A stretch of 21,237 nucleotides of DNA from an uncultured Coriobacteriales bacterium (GCA_902464015.1 CABQHM010000053.1:1-21237), one strand, 5' to 3'. Shown: positions 1 through 8,138, numbered from the stretch's first letter. Numbers and translations: made by a program. The notes: a model not told the origin generated them from the sequence alone.

Positions 1-3000
1 CACGTGGTTGGGCAGGCACGCAAACGGCGAGCAGCACACGATGTTGGGCGTGCCGCTCTCGATGAGCTCGATCATCTCGGCCGTGAGAAGCCAGCCCTCG
101 CCCATGTTGTTGGACACCGAAAGCACCTGCTCGGCCTTCTCAGCCAGCTCATAAATGCTGGTAGAAGGCGTAAAGCGCTTGGAGCGGGCAAACTCCTCGT
201 CCACGGGCCTGCGCATCCAGTCGATGAGCGCGATGCCGGCCTTGGAGGTGATGACCTTCTTGGTGGGCGCGCCGATCTCGGGCTTGCACAGGAAACGCGA
301 AGCAAAGGCAAACTGGAAGAAGTCGACCAGGCCCGGCACCACGGCCTCGCAGCCTTCGCGCTCGATGACCTTGACCACCTCGTTGTTTGCCGTGGGGTGG
401 AACTTGACGAGAATCTCGCCCACCACGCCCACGCGCGGCTTGGAGCCGTCGCTGACAAGCGGCAGGTTGTCGAACTCCGCAATCATCTCGCGGGCGATCT
501 TCTTCATCGTGGAGCGGCCCATGTTCGGCGCGGCCTTGCGCATGCGCTCCATCCACTTCTCGTAGAGGGCGTCGGCGCTGCCGGGCACGGCCTCGTAAGG
601 GCGCACGCGGTAGAGCATCTGCATGATGGCGTCGGCCAGCACCATGCCGTAGAAGGCAGGCAGGAGCACCTTCGGGCCCACCTTGAAGCCGGGGTTGTGC
701 TCGTCGAGCTTGGCGAAGGCCAGCGAGATGACCGGGATCTCCGGGTGACCGAAGTCGCGCAGGGCCTTGCGGATGAGCGCGATGTAGTTGGTTGCACGGC
801 AGCCGCCGCCGGTCTGCGTGATGATGACGGCCAGCCTGGAGAGGTCGTAGCGGCCCGACGTCACCGCCTCCATGATCTGGCCCGTGACCAGGATGGAGGG
901 GTAGCAGATGTCGTTGTTGACGTACTTGAGGCCGGCGTCGACCGCGCCGTGGTCAACGCTGGGCAGAAGCTCCAGGTTGTAACCGTTGGCATGGAAGATG
1001 GGCACAAGCAGGTCAAAGTGGATGGGCGCCATCTGCGGGCACAGGATGGTGTAGCCCTTGTCGCGCATCTCCTCGGTGAACTGGGCCTTGGGCCAGGCGG
1101 TGCTGGCATGGGCACGCTCGACGGGCACCTCGGTGACCTTCTCGGGGTCCTCGCCGCGCTTGGCAGCCTCAGCCTTGGCGGTCTCGAGGGCCTCGGCCTG
1201 CTTGTCCTTGAGGGCCGCCATGAGAGAGCGGATGCGGATGCGCGCCGCGCCCAGGTTGGAGACCTCGTCGATCTTGAGCACGGTGTAAATCTTGCCGGAA
1301 GCCTCGAGGATCTCCTGCACCTGGTCGGTCGTGAGGGCGTCCAGACCGCAGCCGAAGGAGTTGAGCTGGATGAGGTCCAGGTCGTTGCGCGTGGTGACGA
1401 ACTTCGCCGCCGCGTAGAGACGCGAGTGGTACATCCACTGGTCCACGACGCGGATGGGACGGTCGGGCTGCATGAGATGGCTCACGGAATCCTCGGTGAG
1501 CACCGCAAAGCCGAACGAGTTCACAAGCTCGGGGATGGCGTGGTTGATCTCACGGTCGTTGTGGTAAGGGCGACCGGCGAGCACGATGCCGTGCGCGTGG
1601 TTGTCCTCAATCCACTTGAGAGCCTCCTCGCCGGCCTTGTGGATGGCGTCGTGGAAGCGGTCGGACTCGGCCCATGCGGCGTCAACGGCACGGGAGACCT
1701 CGTCCTTCGTGATGCGCGAGCCCTTGAAGCGGCCGATGCCCGCCTGGGCGTCGTCCCAACGCTTGCCGTCGACCAGCTCGAAGATGCGACGCTTGAGCTC
1801 GTCGATGTCGTGGTAGGGCACGAAGTCGTTCATGAACTCGACGTGGCGCTGCTCGAGCTCGTCGATGTTGAGCTTGAGCGCCGTGGGGTAGCTCATGACG
1901 ATGGGGCAGTTGTAGCAGTTGCCCGCGCCCTCGTCCTCCTGGCGCTCCCAGCGCACGCTGGGCATCCAGATGAAGTCGACATCGCGGTCGATGAGGTCCA
2001 TGACGTGGCCGTGGGAAAGCTTGGCCGGGTAGCACACCGACTCGCTCGGCATGGACTCGATGCCCGCCTCGTAGGTCGCCTTGGAAGACGGACCGGAGAG
2101 CACCACGGAGAAGCCCAGCTCGGTGAACATCTTGTGCCAGAAGGGATAGTCCTCGTACATGCCAAGGGCACGCGGGATGCCCACGGTGCCGCGCGGGGCG
2201 ATCTCGGCCGACAGGCACTCACGGTCGAAAAGCAGGGCGTTCTTCTGCTTGAAGAGGTTGGGGGCGTCGGAGCCGGCCTTCTTGTGCCCAGCGCCGCGCT
2301 CGCAGCGGTTGCCCGTGACGAAGCGCCTGCCACCACCGAAGTCGGAGATGGTGAGCAGGCAGCGGTTGGAGCACAGGCCGCAGCGGGCGGACTTGTGGGC
2401 CACCTGGAGGTTGTCGATCTCGTCCTTGGAGAGCAGCGTGGAGGCGCCGTCGGCACCCGCGCGATCGCGCGCGAGCAACGCGGCGCCGTAGCAGCCCATG
2501 CAGCCCGAGATGTCGGGGCGGAAGGCTTCCTTGCCCGTGAGCAGCTCGAACGCGCGCAGCACGGCGTCGTTCAAGAACGTACCGCCCTGCACGATGACCT
2601 TGTCGCCGATCTCCTTGGGGTCGCGGATCTTGATGACCTTGAACAGGGCGTTCTTCATGACCGAGTAGGAAAGGCCGGCGGAGATGTCGCCCACCGTGGC
2701 GCCTTCCTTCTGGGCCTGCTTCACGCGCGAGTTCATGAAGACCGTGCAGCGGCTACCCAGGTCCACGGGATGCTCGGCCGTGAGCGCGGCGGCGGCGAAG
2801 TCCTGCACCGTCATGCCCATGGAGTCAGCAAAAGCGCTGATGAACGAGCCGCAGCCCGAAGAGCAGGCCTCGTTGAGCATGATGTGCTCGATGACGCCGT
2901 TCTTCACGCGCAGGCACTTCATGTCCTGGCCGCCCACGTCGAGGATGAACTCGACGCCGGGAAGCACCTCGTTGGCGCCGCGCAGGTGCGCGACGGTCTC

Positions 3001-4404
3001 AATCTCGCCGGAGTCGGCGTGGAGCGCCTCGATGAGCAGGCCCTCGCCGTAGCCCGTGCAGGTGACGTGACCCACGGTGCAGCCCTGCGGCAGCGCGTCG
3101 TAGAAGTCGTCCATGAGGATACGGGCCGTGCCGAGGACGTCGCCCTTGTTGGGGCCATACCAGGTGCGCAGCAGCTCATCGTCCTCGCCGATGACGGCGC
3201 CCTTCATAGTGGTGGAGCCGGCGTCGATGCCGATGAAGACACGGCCGCGGTAGCTGGCAAGGTCGCCGTGCGCGACGACCTGGGCGCCGTGACGCGCGTC
3301 AAACTCGGCCTTGTCGGCAGCCGTGGCGAAGAGCGGCGCCAAGCGCTGCACCTCGCTGCCCTGGATGTCGCCCAGAGAGTCGAGCTCCTCGATGAGGGAG
3401 GGCAGGCTCGACAGCTTGCCCGAAACTGCAGCCAGGGCGGCGCCGCACGCCACGAACAGGTGGGCGTTGGCAGGGCAGATCATATGCTCGTCGTCGAGGT
3501 CGAGCGTCACGCGGAAGCGCTTGCGCAGCTCGGAGAGGTACTGCAGGGGGCCGCCCAGGAAGGCGACATGGCCGCGGATGGGACGGCCGCATGCAAGGCC
3601 GGAAATGGTCTGCGTCACGACCGACTGGAAGATGGAGGCAGCCACATCCTCGGGCTTGGCACCCTCGTTGAGCAGGGGCTGCACGTCGGTCTTGGCAAAG
3701 ACGCCGCAACGGCTGGCGATGGGGTAGATGATGGTGGAACGCTTGGCCATCTCGTTGAGGCCGGAGGCGTCGGTGTGCAGCAGGCTTGCCATCTGGTCGA
3801 TGAAGGCACCCGTGCCGCCAGCGCACGTGCCGTTCATGCGCTGCTCGATGCCGTTGTCAAAGTAGATGATCTTTGCGTCCTCGCCGCCCAGCTCGATGAC
3901 GACGTCGGTCTTGGGCTCGAAGGCCTGGACTGCCGTCTTGGAGGCAATGACCTCCTGCACGAACTCAAGGCCCAGCCACTGCGACAGGAGCAGGCCGCCC
4001 GAACCGGTGATGGCGACCTCGAGACGAGCGTCGCCGAAGACCTCGCTCGCGGCGCGGAAGAGCGCCTTCACGGTGGCGCGCACGTCGGTATGATGGCGCT
4101 GGTAGCTGGCATAGACAAGCTTTGCGTCCTCGTCGAGCACGGCGAGCTTCACCGTGGTGGAGCCCACGTCGATGCCTAGGCGCAGCTTGCGGCCAGACCA
4201 ATCAAGGCCCGGACCAGGCGTGACCTCAACGGAAGTCTCCGCCTCGGCAAGCGCCGCAGCCTCAGAAGCCTCGCGTGCGGCCTGTCGCGCCGCAGCCATC
4301 TCAGCGTCAACCTCACCCTGGGCAGAGCCGTGGCCAGCACATCCCCCGGCAAGCGCCGCCTCGAAGTCACACTTGATGGCTTCGCGCTCGTTTTCGTCGG
4401 TCAT
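1..4404 (-). CDS. Two-domain acyl-CoA dehydratase activase-like protein (partial, C-terminus beyond window)
   Basis: The reading frame is open from the ATG at 4404 to the left edge: 1468 residues and no stop. Residues 1-70 are an Ala/Glu-rich extension. Two ASKHA ATPase modules of the BadF/HgdC type follow. The first has its phosphate loop at D79-x-G81-S-T-T and a cluster cysteine at C194 (NGTCAGGTGAF). The second has D394-x-G396-S-T-T, C514 (NEACSSGCGSF) and a following SRCTVF. A cysteine-rich segment (C675, C678, C682) then leads into the DUF2229/dehydratase-like C-terminal region. Known activases use ATP and a [4Fe-4S] cluster to send one electron to 2-hydroxyacyl-CoA dehydratases. Fused giants of about 1400-1500 residues are common in anaerobes, but their exact substrate is unsettled. 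I infer an electron-activating or dehydratase role. A GAGGAG/GAGAGG ribosome site lies 5-12 nt before the start. The last visible residues (FACLPNHV) are typical of the family near its end, so perhaps 50-120 residues are missing. Confidence 0.9.
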   Translation of the reverse strand, partial: MTDENEREAIKCDFEAALAGGCAGHGSAQGEVDAEMAAARQAAREASEAAALAEAETSVEVTPGPGLDWSGRKLRLGIDVGSTTVKLAVLDEDAKLVYASYQRHHTDVRATVKALFRAASEVFGDARLEVAITGSGGLLLSQWLGLEFVQEVIASKTAVQAFEPKTDVVIELGGEDAKIIYFDNGIEQRMNGTCAGGTGAFIDQMASLLHTDASGLNEMAKRSTIIYPIASRCGVFAKTDVQPLLNEGAKPEDVAASIFQSVVTQTISGLACGRPIRGHVAFLGGPLQYLSELRKRFRVTLDLDDEHMICPANAHLFVACGAALAAVSGKLSSLPSLIEELDSLGDIQGSEVQRLAPLFATAADKAEFDARHGAQVVAHGDLASYRGRVFIGIDAGSTTMKGAVIGEDDELLRTWYGPNKGDVLGTARILMDDFYDALPQGCTVGHVTCTGYGEGLLIEALHADSGEIETVAHLRGANEVLPGVEFILDVGGQDMKCLRVKNGVIEHIMLNEACSSGCGSFISAFADSMGMTVQDFAAAALTAEHPVDLGSRCTVFMNSRVKQAQKEGATVGDISAGLSYSVMKNALFKVIKIRDPKEIGDKVIVQGGTFLNDAVLRAFELLTGKEAFRPDISGCMGCYGAALLARDRAGADGASTLLSKDEIDNLQVAHKSARCGLCSNRCLLTISDFGGGRRFVTGNRCERGAGHKKAGSDAPNLFKQKNALLFDRECLSAEIAPRGTVGIPRALGMYEDYPFWHKMFTELGFSVVLSGPSSKATYEAGIESMPSESVCYPAKLSHGHVMDLIDRDVDFIWMPSVRWERQEDEGAGNCYNCPIVMSYPTALKLNIDELEQRHVEFMNDFVPYHDIDELKRRIFELVDGKRWDDAQAGIGRFKGSRITKDEVSRAVDAAWAESDRFHDAIHKAGEEALKWIEDNHAHGIVLAGRPYHNDREINHAIPELVNSFGFAVLTEDSVSHLMQPDRPIRVVDQWMYHSRLYAAAKFVTTRNDLDLIQLNSFGCGLDALTTDQVQEILEASGKIYTVLKIDEVSNLGAARIRIRSLMAALKDKQAEALETAKAEAAKRGEDPEKVTEVPVERAHASTAWPKAQFTEEMRDKGYTILCPQMAPIHFDLLVPIFHANGYNLELLPSVDHGAVDAGLKYVNNDICYPSILVTGQIMEAVTSGRYDLSRLAVIITQTGGGCRATNYIALIRKALRDFGHPEIPVISLAFAKLDEHNPGFKVGPKVLLPAFYGMVLADAIMQMLYRVRPYEAVPGSADALYEKWMERMRKAAPNMGRSTMKKIAREMIAEFDNLPLVSDGSKPRVGVVGEILVKFHPTANNEVVKVIEREGCEAVVPGLVDFFQFAFASRFLCKPEIGAPTKKVITSKAGIALIDWMRRPVDEEFARSKRFTPSTSIYELAEKAEQVLSVSNNMGEGWLLTAEMIELIESGTPNIVCCSPFACLPNHV

Positions 4405-4532
4405 GGTCGCCTCTCTCCTCACACAGTGCAAAAAACCACGCCGCACGGCAAGCAGCGTGTATCAATTGAATTTCGAACAGTTAAGTATCTCACACACACG
4501 CAATGATTTATACAGGCCCCACACAGGCACCC

Positions 4533-4578
4533 AAACAAAACAGGCGGACCCTACGCTTTCGCGCGGGGCCCGCCTGTT
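4533..4578 (-). terminator. Rho-independent terminator of the flavin reductase gene
   Basis: Arms at 4539-4551 and 4565-4578 form a stem of about 13 bp with one mismatch. Read on the minus strand, the stem is followed by TTTTGTTTG. It lies about 20 nt past the stop of the 4601-6028 gene and separates it from the activase gene downstream, so the two are probably separate transcripts. Confidence 0.8.
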
Positions 4579-4600
4579 ACGAACCAAAAACTAGGAAGCG

Positions 4601-6028
4601 CTACGCAATAGCGGCGGCTGCCTTCTGGCCGGCGTTGATGCCCATCACCGTGATGTCGCACACAGCGTTGCCGCCGATGCGGTTGGAGCCGTGGATGCCG
4701 CCCGTGACCTCGCCGGCAGCAAAGAGGCCGGCGATCTTGTTGCCTTCGATGGTCAGGGCCTGGGAGTCGCCGTCAACGTAGATGCCGCCCATGCAGTGGT
4801 GGATGCCGGGGTAGACGGCGATGGCGTAGAAGGGAGCGGTCTCAAGCTTGGAGACGAAGCCCGTGGTGCGGCCGAAGGGATCCTCGGCGCCGTCGACGGA
4901 CTGGTTGTAGGTGTCGACGGTGGCCTGGAGCTCGTCGGCCGGGATGCCGAGGGTGTCGGCCAGGCCGGCCAGGTCGTCAGCCTTGACGCTCATTTCCTTG
5001 TTCTCGTACTTGGCGCAAGCCTTGTTGTTGTCGTACACGGTCTGGTCGTAGACGACCCAAACCTTGCCGTCGGGCTGAGACATCTCGGCAGAGGACACGA
5101 CGTCGCGGGTGCCCATCTCGTTGGTGAAACGGTCGCCGGCGTTGTTGACCAGGATGCCGCCACCGCCGCGGACGCCCTCAGCGACGAGCGAGCCGTCGGC
5201 GAACACGGTGGGGTGAATCTGAATCTGGCTCATCTGGATGAGGTTGGCGCCAGCGTGCTGGGCCATGACCATGCCGTCGCCCGTGATGGAGGCAGCGTTG
5301 GTGGAAACGAAGGTCTCCAGGTCGGGACGGTACATCTTGACCATGTCCTTGTTGGAGCCGAAGCCGCCGGAGGTCAGAATGACAGCCTTGGCGTTGTACT
5401 GCGTGCCGTCCTCGCACACGACGCCCGTCACAGCGCCGGACTCATCGACGACGAGCTGGGTGGCACGGCAGTTGTAGACGACCTCGATGCCGGCGTCGAC
5501 GACGGCCTGGGCGATGGTGGGAACGTAGGCGGCACCCACAGCGGAGCCGTCGGTGGGACGGTGGCAACGGGGCACGCTCATGCCGCCGGTGGTAGTGATG
5601 TTGTCGAGAACCAGGCCATGCTCGGCGAGCCAGTCGATGGCGGCAGCGGAGCCCTCGCACATCTGGGTCACGAGGTCGACGTTGTTCCAGTTGTGGCCAC
5701 CGGCGATGGTCTCAGAGATGAACAGGTCGGTGGAGTCCTCGATGCCCTGATCCTTCTGATAGGTGGTCTCAGAGGCGTTCATGCCGGAGGAAGCGAAGAT
5801 GGTGTTGCCGCCCTCCATGGCGTTCTTCTCAAGGATGACGATCTTCTCGACGCCGGCCTCGCTGGCAGCCAGAGCGGCGCACATGCCGGCGCCACCCATG
5901 CCAACGACGACGATGTCGTAGTCGCCACCGGCCGGGGCCTCCTCGGCAAAGGCAGCAGCGGTAGGCACAAGTGCGGTTGCAGCGGCAGCGGCTAGGAAGC
6001 TGCGACGGTTCATCGTGATTTGAGCCAT
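4601..6028 (-). CDS. Tat-secreted FAD-dependent reductase (fumarate/urocanate reductase-like flavoprotein)
   Basis: 475 residues from the ATG at 6028. An in-frame upstream ATG at 6073 is less likely because GGAGG sits 10 nt before 6028 and the protein then opens directly with its signal. Residues 7-12 (NRRSFL) plus an alanine-rich stretch ending AFA (26-28) form a twin-arginine signal peptide. The FAD-binding dinucleotide fold is at 43-48 (GMGGAG). Family active-site residues are visible: R308 in the EMGTRD segment, H411 in HHCMGG, and the C-terminal GEVTGGIHG/NRIGGNA flavin-binding block. This matches the FAD_binding_2 flavoprotein of fumarate reductases such as Shewanella Fcc3 and of urocanate reductase. 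No heme CXXCH and no FMN-binding domain is present, so electrons must come from a separate partner not seen here. The acceptor (fumarate, urocanate or another enoate) cannot be assigned. A divergent LuxR gene is the probable regulator. Confidence 0.9.
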   Translation of the reverse strand: MAQITMNRRSFLAAAAATALVPTAAAFAEEAPAGGDYDIVVVGMGGAGMCAALAASEAGVEKIVILEKNAMEGGNTIFASSGMNASETTYQKDQGIEDSTDLFISETIAGGHNWNNVDLVTQMCEGSAAAIDWLAEHGLVLDNITTTGGMSVPRCHRPTDGSAVGAAYVPTIAQAVVDAGIEVVYNCRATQLVVDESGAVTGVVCEDGTQYNAKAVILTSGGFGSNKDMVKMYRPDLETFVSTNAASITGDGMVMAQHAGANLIQMSQIQIHPTVFADGSLVAEGVRGGGGILVNNAGDRFTNEMGTRDVVSSAEMSQPDGKVWVVYDQTVYDNNKACAKYENKEMSVKADDLAGLADTLGIPADELQATVDTYNQSVDGAEDPFGRTTGFVSKLETAPFYAIAVYPGIHHCMGGIYVDGDSQALTIEGNKIAGLFAAGEVTGGIHGSNRIGGNAVCDITVMGINAGQKAAAAIA

Positions 6029-6058
6029 AATACCTATACCTCCATGTTCAGTGGACGC

Positions 6059-6079
6059 ACGCCAGTTCCCCACTGGCGT
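6059..6079. promoter_or_regulatory. Perfect 8-8 bp dyad in the leader of the flavin reductase gene
   Basis: ACGCCAGT, a 5-nt spacer, then ACTGGCGT. It lies 31-51 bp upstream of the reductase start codon and just upstream of its ribosome site. Its 21-bp span suits a dimeric HTH regulator such as the divergent LuxR protein. It could equally be an RNA hairpin in the 5' leader. The sequence shows the symmetry; the role is inferred. Confidence 0.45.
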
Positions 6080-6213
6080 CTTGAGTAAAGCGTGAACTCC
6101 CTTTGCGCATGCAAGGCGCGGCGCCCGCTCATCTGTGGGGCAAGAACCGCATCTCGCAAGACTCCGGGGTTTCGCTTAACGGCATAAATGTGCTCCCAAA
6201 CGGCTCGCCTGTC

Positions 6214-6232
6214 TTCACATACTTTGTGTGAA
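6214..6232. promoter_or_regulatory. TTCACA-N7-TGTGAA dyad in the divergent intergenic region
   Basis: A perfect 6-bp inverted repeat with a 7-nt spacer lies 72-90 bp upstream of the luxR-type start and about 190 bp upstream of the reductase start. A short symmetric site in a divergent promoter region is a plausible operator. It is short enough that chance cannot be excluded. Confidence 0.3.
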
Positions 6233-6303
6233 AGGGCATGTACCAGCGCAAATATGAGTAGAATACTTTTAGGCTCGCGCACACGCGCCATTCAACTACC
6301 AAC

Positions 6304-7590
6304 ATGGGGGCAACGCCTTTGAAGCAGCGCGCATTGATTGTCATCGGCATGGCGTTCTTCTGGCCCTTCATCAAGGGACCCAACCTTGCGCACTTTTTCA
6401 GCAAGGCGACCCAGAACCCCCTTGCCGCCTTCCTTGCCATCGCGATGTGCGGCGCGTTTCTGTGCCTGGCATGCGTGTGGATGCGCACGACGGTGCGCCT
6501 GATGTCGAGCGAACGTCTGGCTACCCACAAACCATTGCCCGCCTCAACCCTGGCCACGGTCTTGCTGGGCTATCTCCTGAGCTTTGTGGTCGAGTTTCCG
6601 GTGGACCTGCTCCCTAGCGAAACTGTGGCGCCGCTCATCTTGCTCATGCCCATTGTGAGCGGATTGGCGGCATGGGGCATCGAGCGCATAAGCCCCCTGC
6701 CCGACATCGCACCCGCCCCAGCAGAAGAAGAGAGGCACGCAAGCGCCCCTTCCCTGCGGCCCATGTGGCTGCTCGCAGGCATCGCGGCACTCACGTATGC
6801 CACCTCAGGCGTGCTGCTGGGCATGTACAGCACCGCTCCTGTGCCAGGCAATCTCCTTTCGGCGGGCCTGGCCGTACCGTTTGTGCTCTGCGCGCTGCTT
6901 CCCAGGAACCGTTCGACGTTCTCGGCCCTGCTGTGGGGCCTGTGCCTGGTGCCGCTCATCATGAGCGCCCTGTTTGTCATCGTGCCTACAGGCGACATTT
7001 TCACTGCGGGGCTCAACCTTATCACCGCAAGCCGACGCGGGGTATTCGTCCTGCTCTGGCCCCTGCTTGCCGAGTGCGCCCTGGCAAGCAGGTCCCCCAT
7101 GCGCACCGCGCTGTGGGGAGCCGGCGGATATGTCGGCGTGTATCTGGTGGTCCGCGCCCTCATTGCAGCCTTGCGCGCAGTGGGCATTGAGGCAACCTTG
7201 AGCGCCGAGGCCCTGCGCGTGGCGACCCTCGTGGTGGCACTCGTCATCGTGGCGTGCTCCCTTGCCATCATCGCTGTTGCAGCAAGGACGCATGGCGGCG
7301 AGGACGCCGCCAGCCCGACACAGGCCCCCGAGACAACAGAGGCCCCCACCGAGCACGACCTGCGCCATGACGCCTGCCAGGCGATTGCCGTGCAGGCGAC
7401 CCTCACCGAGATGGAGACCCTCGTGCTCGAGTTCGTCTCCATGGGCTACACCGTGGCCCGCATCGCCCAGGAGCGCGGCGTCACCGAGAACACCGTGCGC
7501 ACCCACACCAAGGGCCTCTACCGCAAGCTCGACGTCCACTCAAAGCAGGAGGTCATCGAGCTCGTAGAGGCAAGGATGGCCGAAATCTAG
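6304..7590 (+). CDS. Membrane-embedded LuxR-family transcriptional regulator
   Basis: 428 residues. Residues 1 to about 340 are a string of hydrophobic segments, roughly ten to twelve transmembrane helices. A polar Ala/Pro/Glu/Thr-rich linker (about 345-363) follows, then a C-terminal LuxR/GerE helix-turn-helix at about 367-428 with the hallmark segments LTEMETLVLEFVSMGYT, VARIAQERGVTENTVRTH and LYRKLDVHSKQEV. Multi-pass LuxR proteins of this design are abundant in Coriobacteriia and are often divergent from exported flavin reductases, as here. I infer that it senses a small molecule or membrane state and controls the 4601-6028 gene. No good ribosome site precedes the ATG at 6304, so the start is uncertain; M349 nt (in-frame ATG at 6349) is an alternative. 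A degraded second copy of its last 93 bases lies at 8044-8138. Confidence 0.88.
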   Translation: MGATPLKQRALIVIGMAFFWPFIKGPNLAHFFSKATQNPLAAFLAIAMCGAFLCLACVWMRTTVRLMSSERLATHKPLPASTLATVLLGYLLSFVVEFPVDLLPSETVAPLILLMPIVSGLAAWGIERISPLPDIAPAPAEEERHASAPSLRPMWLLAGIAALTYATSGVLLGMYSTAPVPGNLLSAGLAVPFVLCALLPRNRSTFSALLWGLCLVPLIMSALFVIVPTGDIFTAGLNLITASRRGVFVLLWPLLAECALASRSPMRTALWGAGGYVGVYLVVRALIAALRAVGIEATLSAEALRVATLVVALVIVACSLAIIAVAARTHGGEDAASPTQAPETTEAPTEHDLRHDACQAIAVQATLTEMETLVLEFVSMGYTVARIAQERGVTENTVRTHTKGLYRKLDVHSKQEVIELVEARMAEI

Positions 7591-7614
7591 AGACCGCAGC
7601 AGAGAATGGCCCAC

Positions 7615-7630
7615 GCGCTTTGGAAAGCGC
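7615..7630. other. Short perfect hairpin after luxR
   Basis: GCGCTTT, GG, AAAGCGC lies 25 nt past the luxR stop and 28 nt past the end of the convergent HipB-like gene. No T tract follows on either strand, so it is only a weak candidate for a terminator or RNA end. Confidence 0.25.
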
Positions 7631-7657
7631 CGGAAAACCTCTGCCTGACCTCGATAT

Positions 7658-7900
7658 TCATTGCCAGCGGCCCCTTTCGCTCACAAGCAAATCAAGACCA
7701 AGTATGTTGACGATACGCAACGCAATTCCCACTTCGGCCGTTTCCTTGCCGCGCTCGAGGTTGGAGAGATACATGATCGAGCACCCACAGGCATCGGCAA
7801 GCTCTTGCTGCGTCAGGCCCAGTCGTTTGCGCCGCAGACGTATCACCGAACCAAGGTCAGTAGCGTCCTTAACGCGTTGTGGCTGTTGAAGACTAGGCAT
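7658..7900 (-). CDS. Orphan HipB-like Xre-family HTH repressor
   Basis: 80 residues from the ATG at 7900. Another in-frame ATG at 7930 adds ten residues, but those codons would lie inside the operator-like repeat 7903-7921, and neither start has a strong ribosome site. The core is a Cro/C1-type HTH: LGSVIRLRRKRLGLTQQEL, ADACGCSIMYLSNLERGKET, then AEVGIALRIVNILGLDL. This is the pattern of HipB/y4mF-type antitoxin-repressors, which bind a HipA kinase toxin and repress their own operon. The hipA partner is normally immediately downstream. Here downstream is the convergent luxR gene at 68 bp, so no toxin is present. It may be a surviving antitoxin, an immunity remnant or a stand-alone regulator. 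Surroundings are AT-richer than the rest of the window, which suggests acquisition. Confidence 0.82.
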   Translation of the reverse strand: MPSLQQPQRVKDATDLGSVIRLRRKRLGLTQQELADACGCSIMYLSNLERGKETAEVGIALRIVNILGLDLLVSERGRWQ

Positions 7901-7902
7901 GA

Positions 7903-7959
7903 TTATCACGTCCGTTATAAAGTTGGTCATCTATAGCCATTTTATAACGGACGTGATAA
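7903..7959. promoter_or_regulatory. Pair of operator-like dyads forming a perfect 19-bp inverted repeat
   Basis: Positions 7903-7921 and 7941-7959 are exact reverse complements of each other with a 19-nt spacer. Each arm is also internally near-symmetric on the pattern TTATNACGNNCGTNATAA, so each looks like a full dimer site. They sit directly upstream of the HipB-like start at 7900 and overlap a TATAAA box on the minus strand. Autorepression by the HipB-like protein is the natural reading, since HipB-family proteins bind tandem dyads in their own promoter. Confidence 0.75.
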
Positions 7960-7979
7960 AAACCCATCTCAAAACAAAA

Positions 7980-7997
7980 TTATCACGCACATAAGAA
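7980..7997. promoter_or_regulatory. Third, degenerate copy of the operator-like dyad
   Basis: This 18-mer begins with the same TTATCACG as 7903-7910 and matches about 13 of 18 positions of that site. Its centre (about 7988.5) continues the spacing of the two strong sites (centres about 7911.5 and 7950.5) at 38-39 bp. It is probably a weaker upstream operator. Confidence 0.45.
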
Positions 7998-8006
7998 TTT
8001 ACTTAC

Positions 8007-8041
8007 AAAAAAAGGCCTAGCACCTCTCGAGGTACCAGGCC
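8007..8041 (-). terminator. Terminator hairpin, copy 1
   Basis: Arms 8014-8026 and 8029-8041 form a 13-bp stem followed on the minus strand by seven T. The two departures from perfect pairing are A-C mismatches as plus-strand RNA but G-U pairs as minus-strand RNA, which supports minus-strand function. No minus-strand gene now lies directly upstream of it. It is a near copy of the hairpin at 8878-8909. Confidence 0.65.
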
Positions 8042-8043
8042 AA

Positions 8044-8138
8044 CGCACCCACACCAAGGGTCTCTACCGCAAACTCGACGTCCACTCAAAGAGGAGGTCA
8101 TCGAGCTCGTAGAGGCAAGGATGGCCGAGGAAAACTAG
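8044..8138 (+). pseudogene. Broken second copy of the luxR 3' end
   Basis: This stretch is about 95% identical to 7498-7590, the last 93 bases of the membrane luxR gene, from the HTH recognition helix to the stop. Differences are two synonymous changes (GGC to GGT, AAG to AAA), loss of one C after TCAAAG that shifts the frame, and a different tail before TAG. No 5' part is present. It starts 3 bp after terminator copy 1. It is either a duplication of the neighbour or the remnant of a paralogue. Confidence 0.8.

Noticed and set aside
4..4179. Plus-strand open frame of 1391 codons
   Set aside because: It is antisense to the activase gene, whose domains and motifs are clear. The translation is His/Leu/Val/Ala/Gly/Asp-rich without a recognisable domain, the usual shadow of a GC-rich gene.
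4691..5995. Plus-strand open frame of 434 codons
   Set aside because: Antisense shadow of the flavin reductase, of low complexity and without a ribosome site.
6129..6557. Minus-strand frames across the luxR/reductase intergenic region
   Set aside because: They overlap the luxR coding start antisense and lack a ribosome site or recognisable domain.
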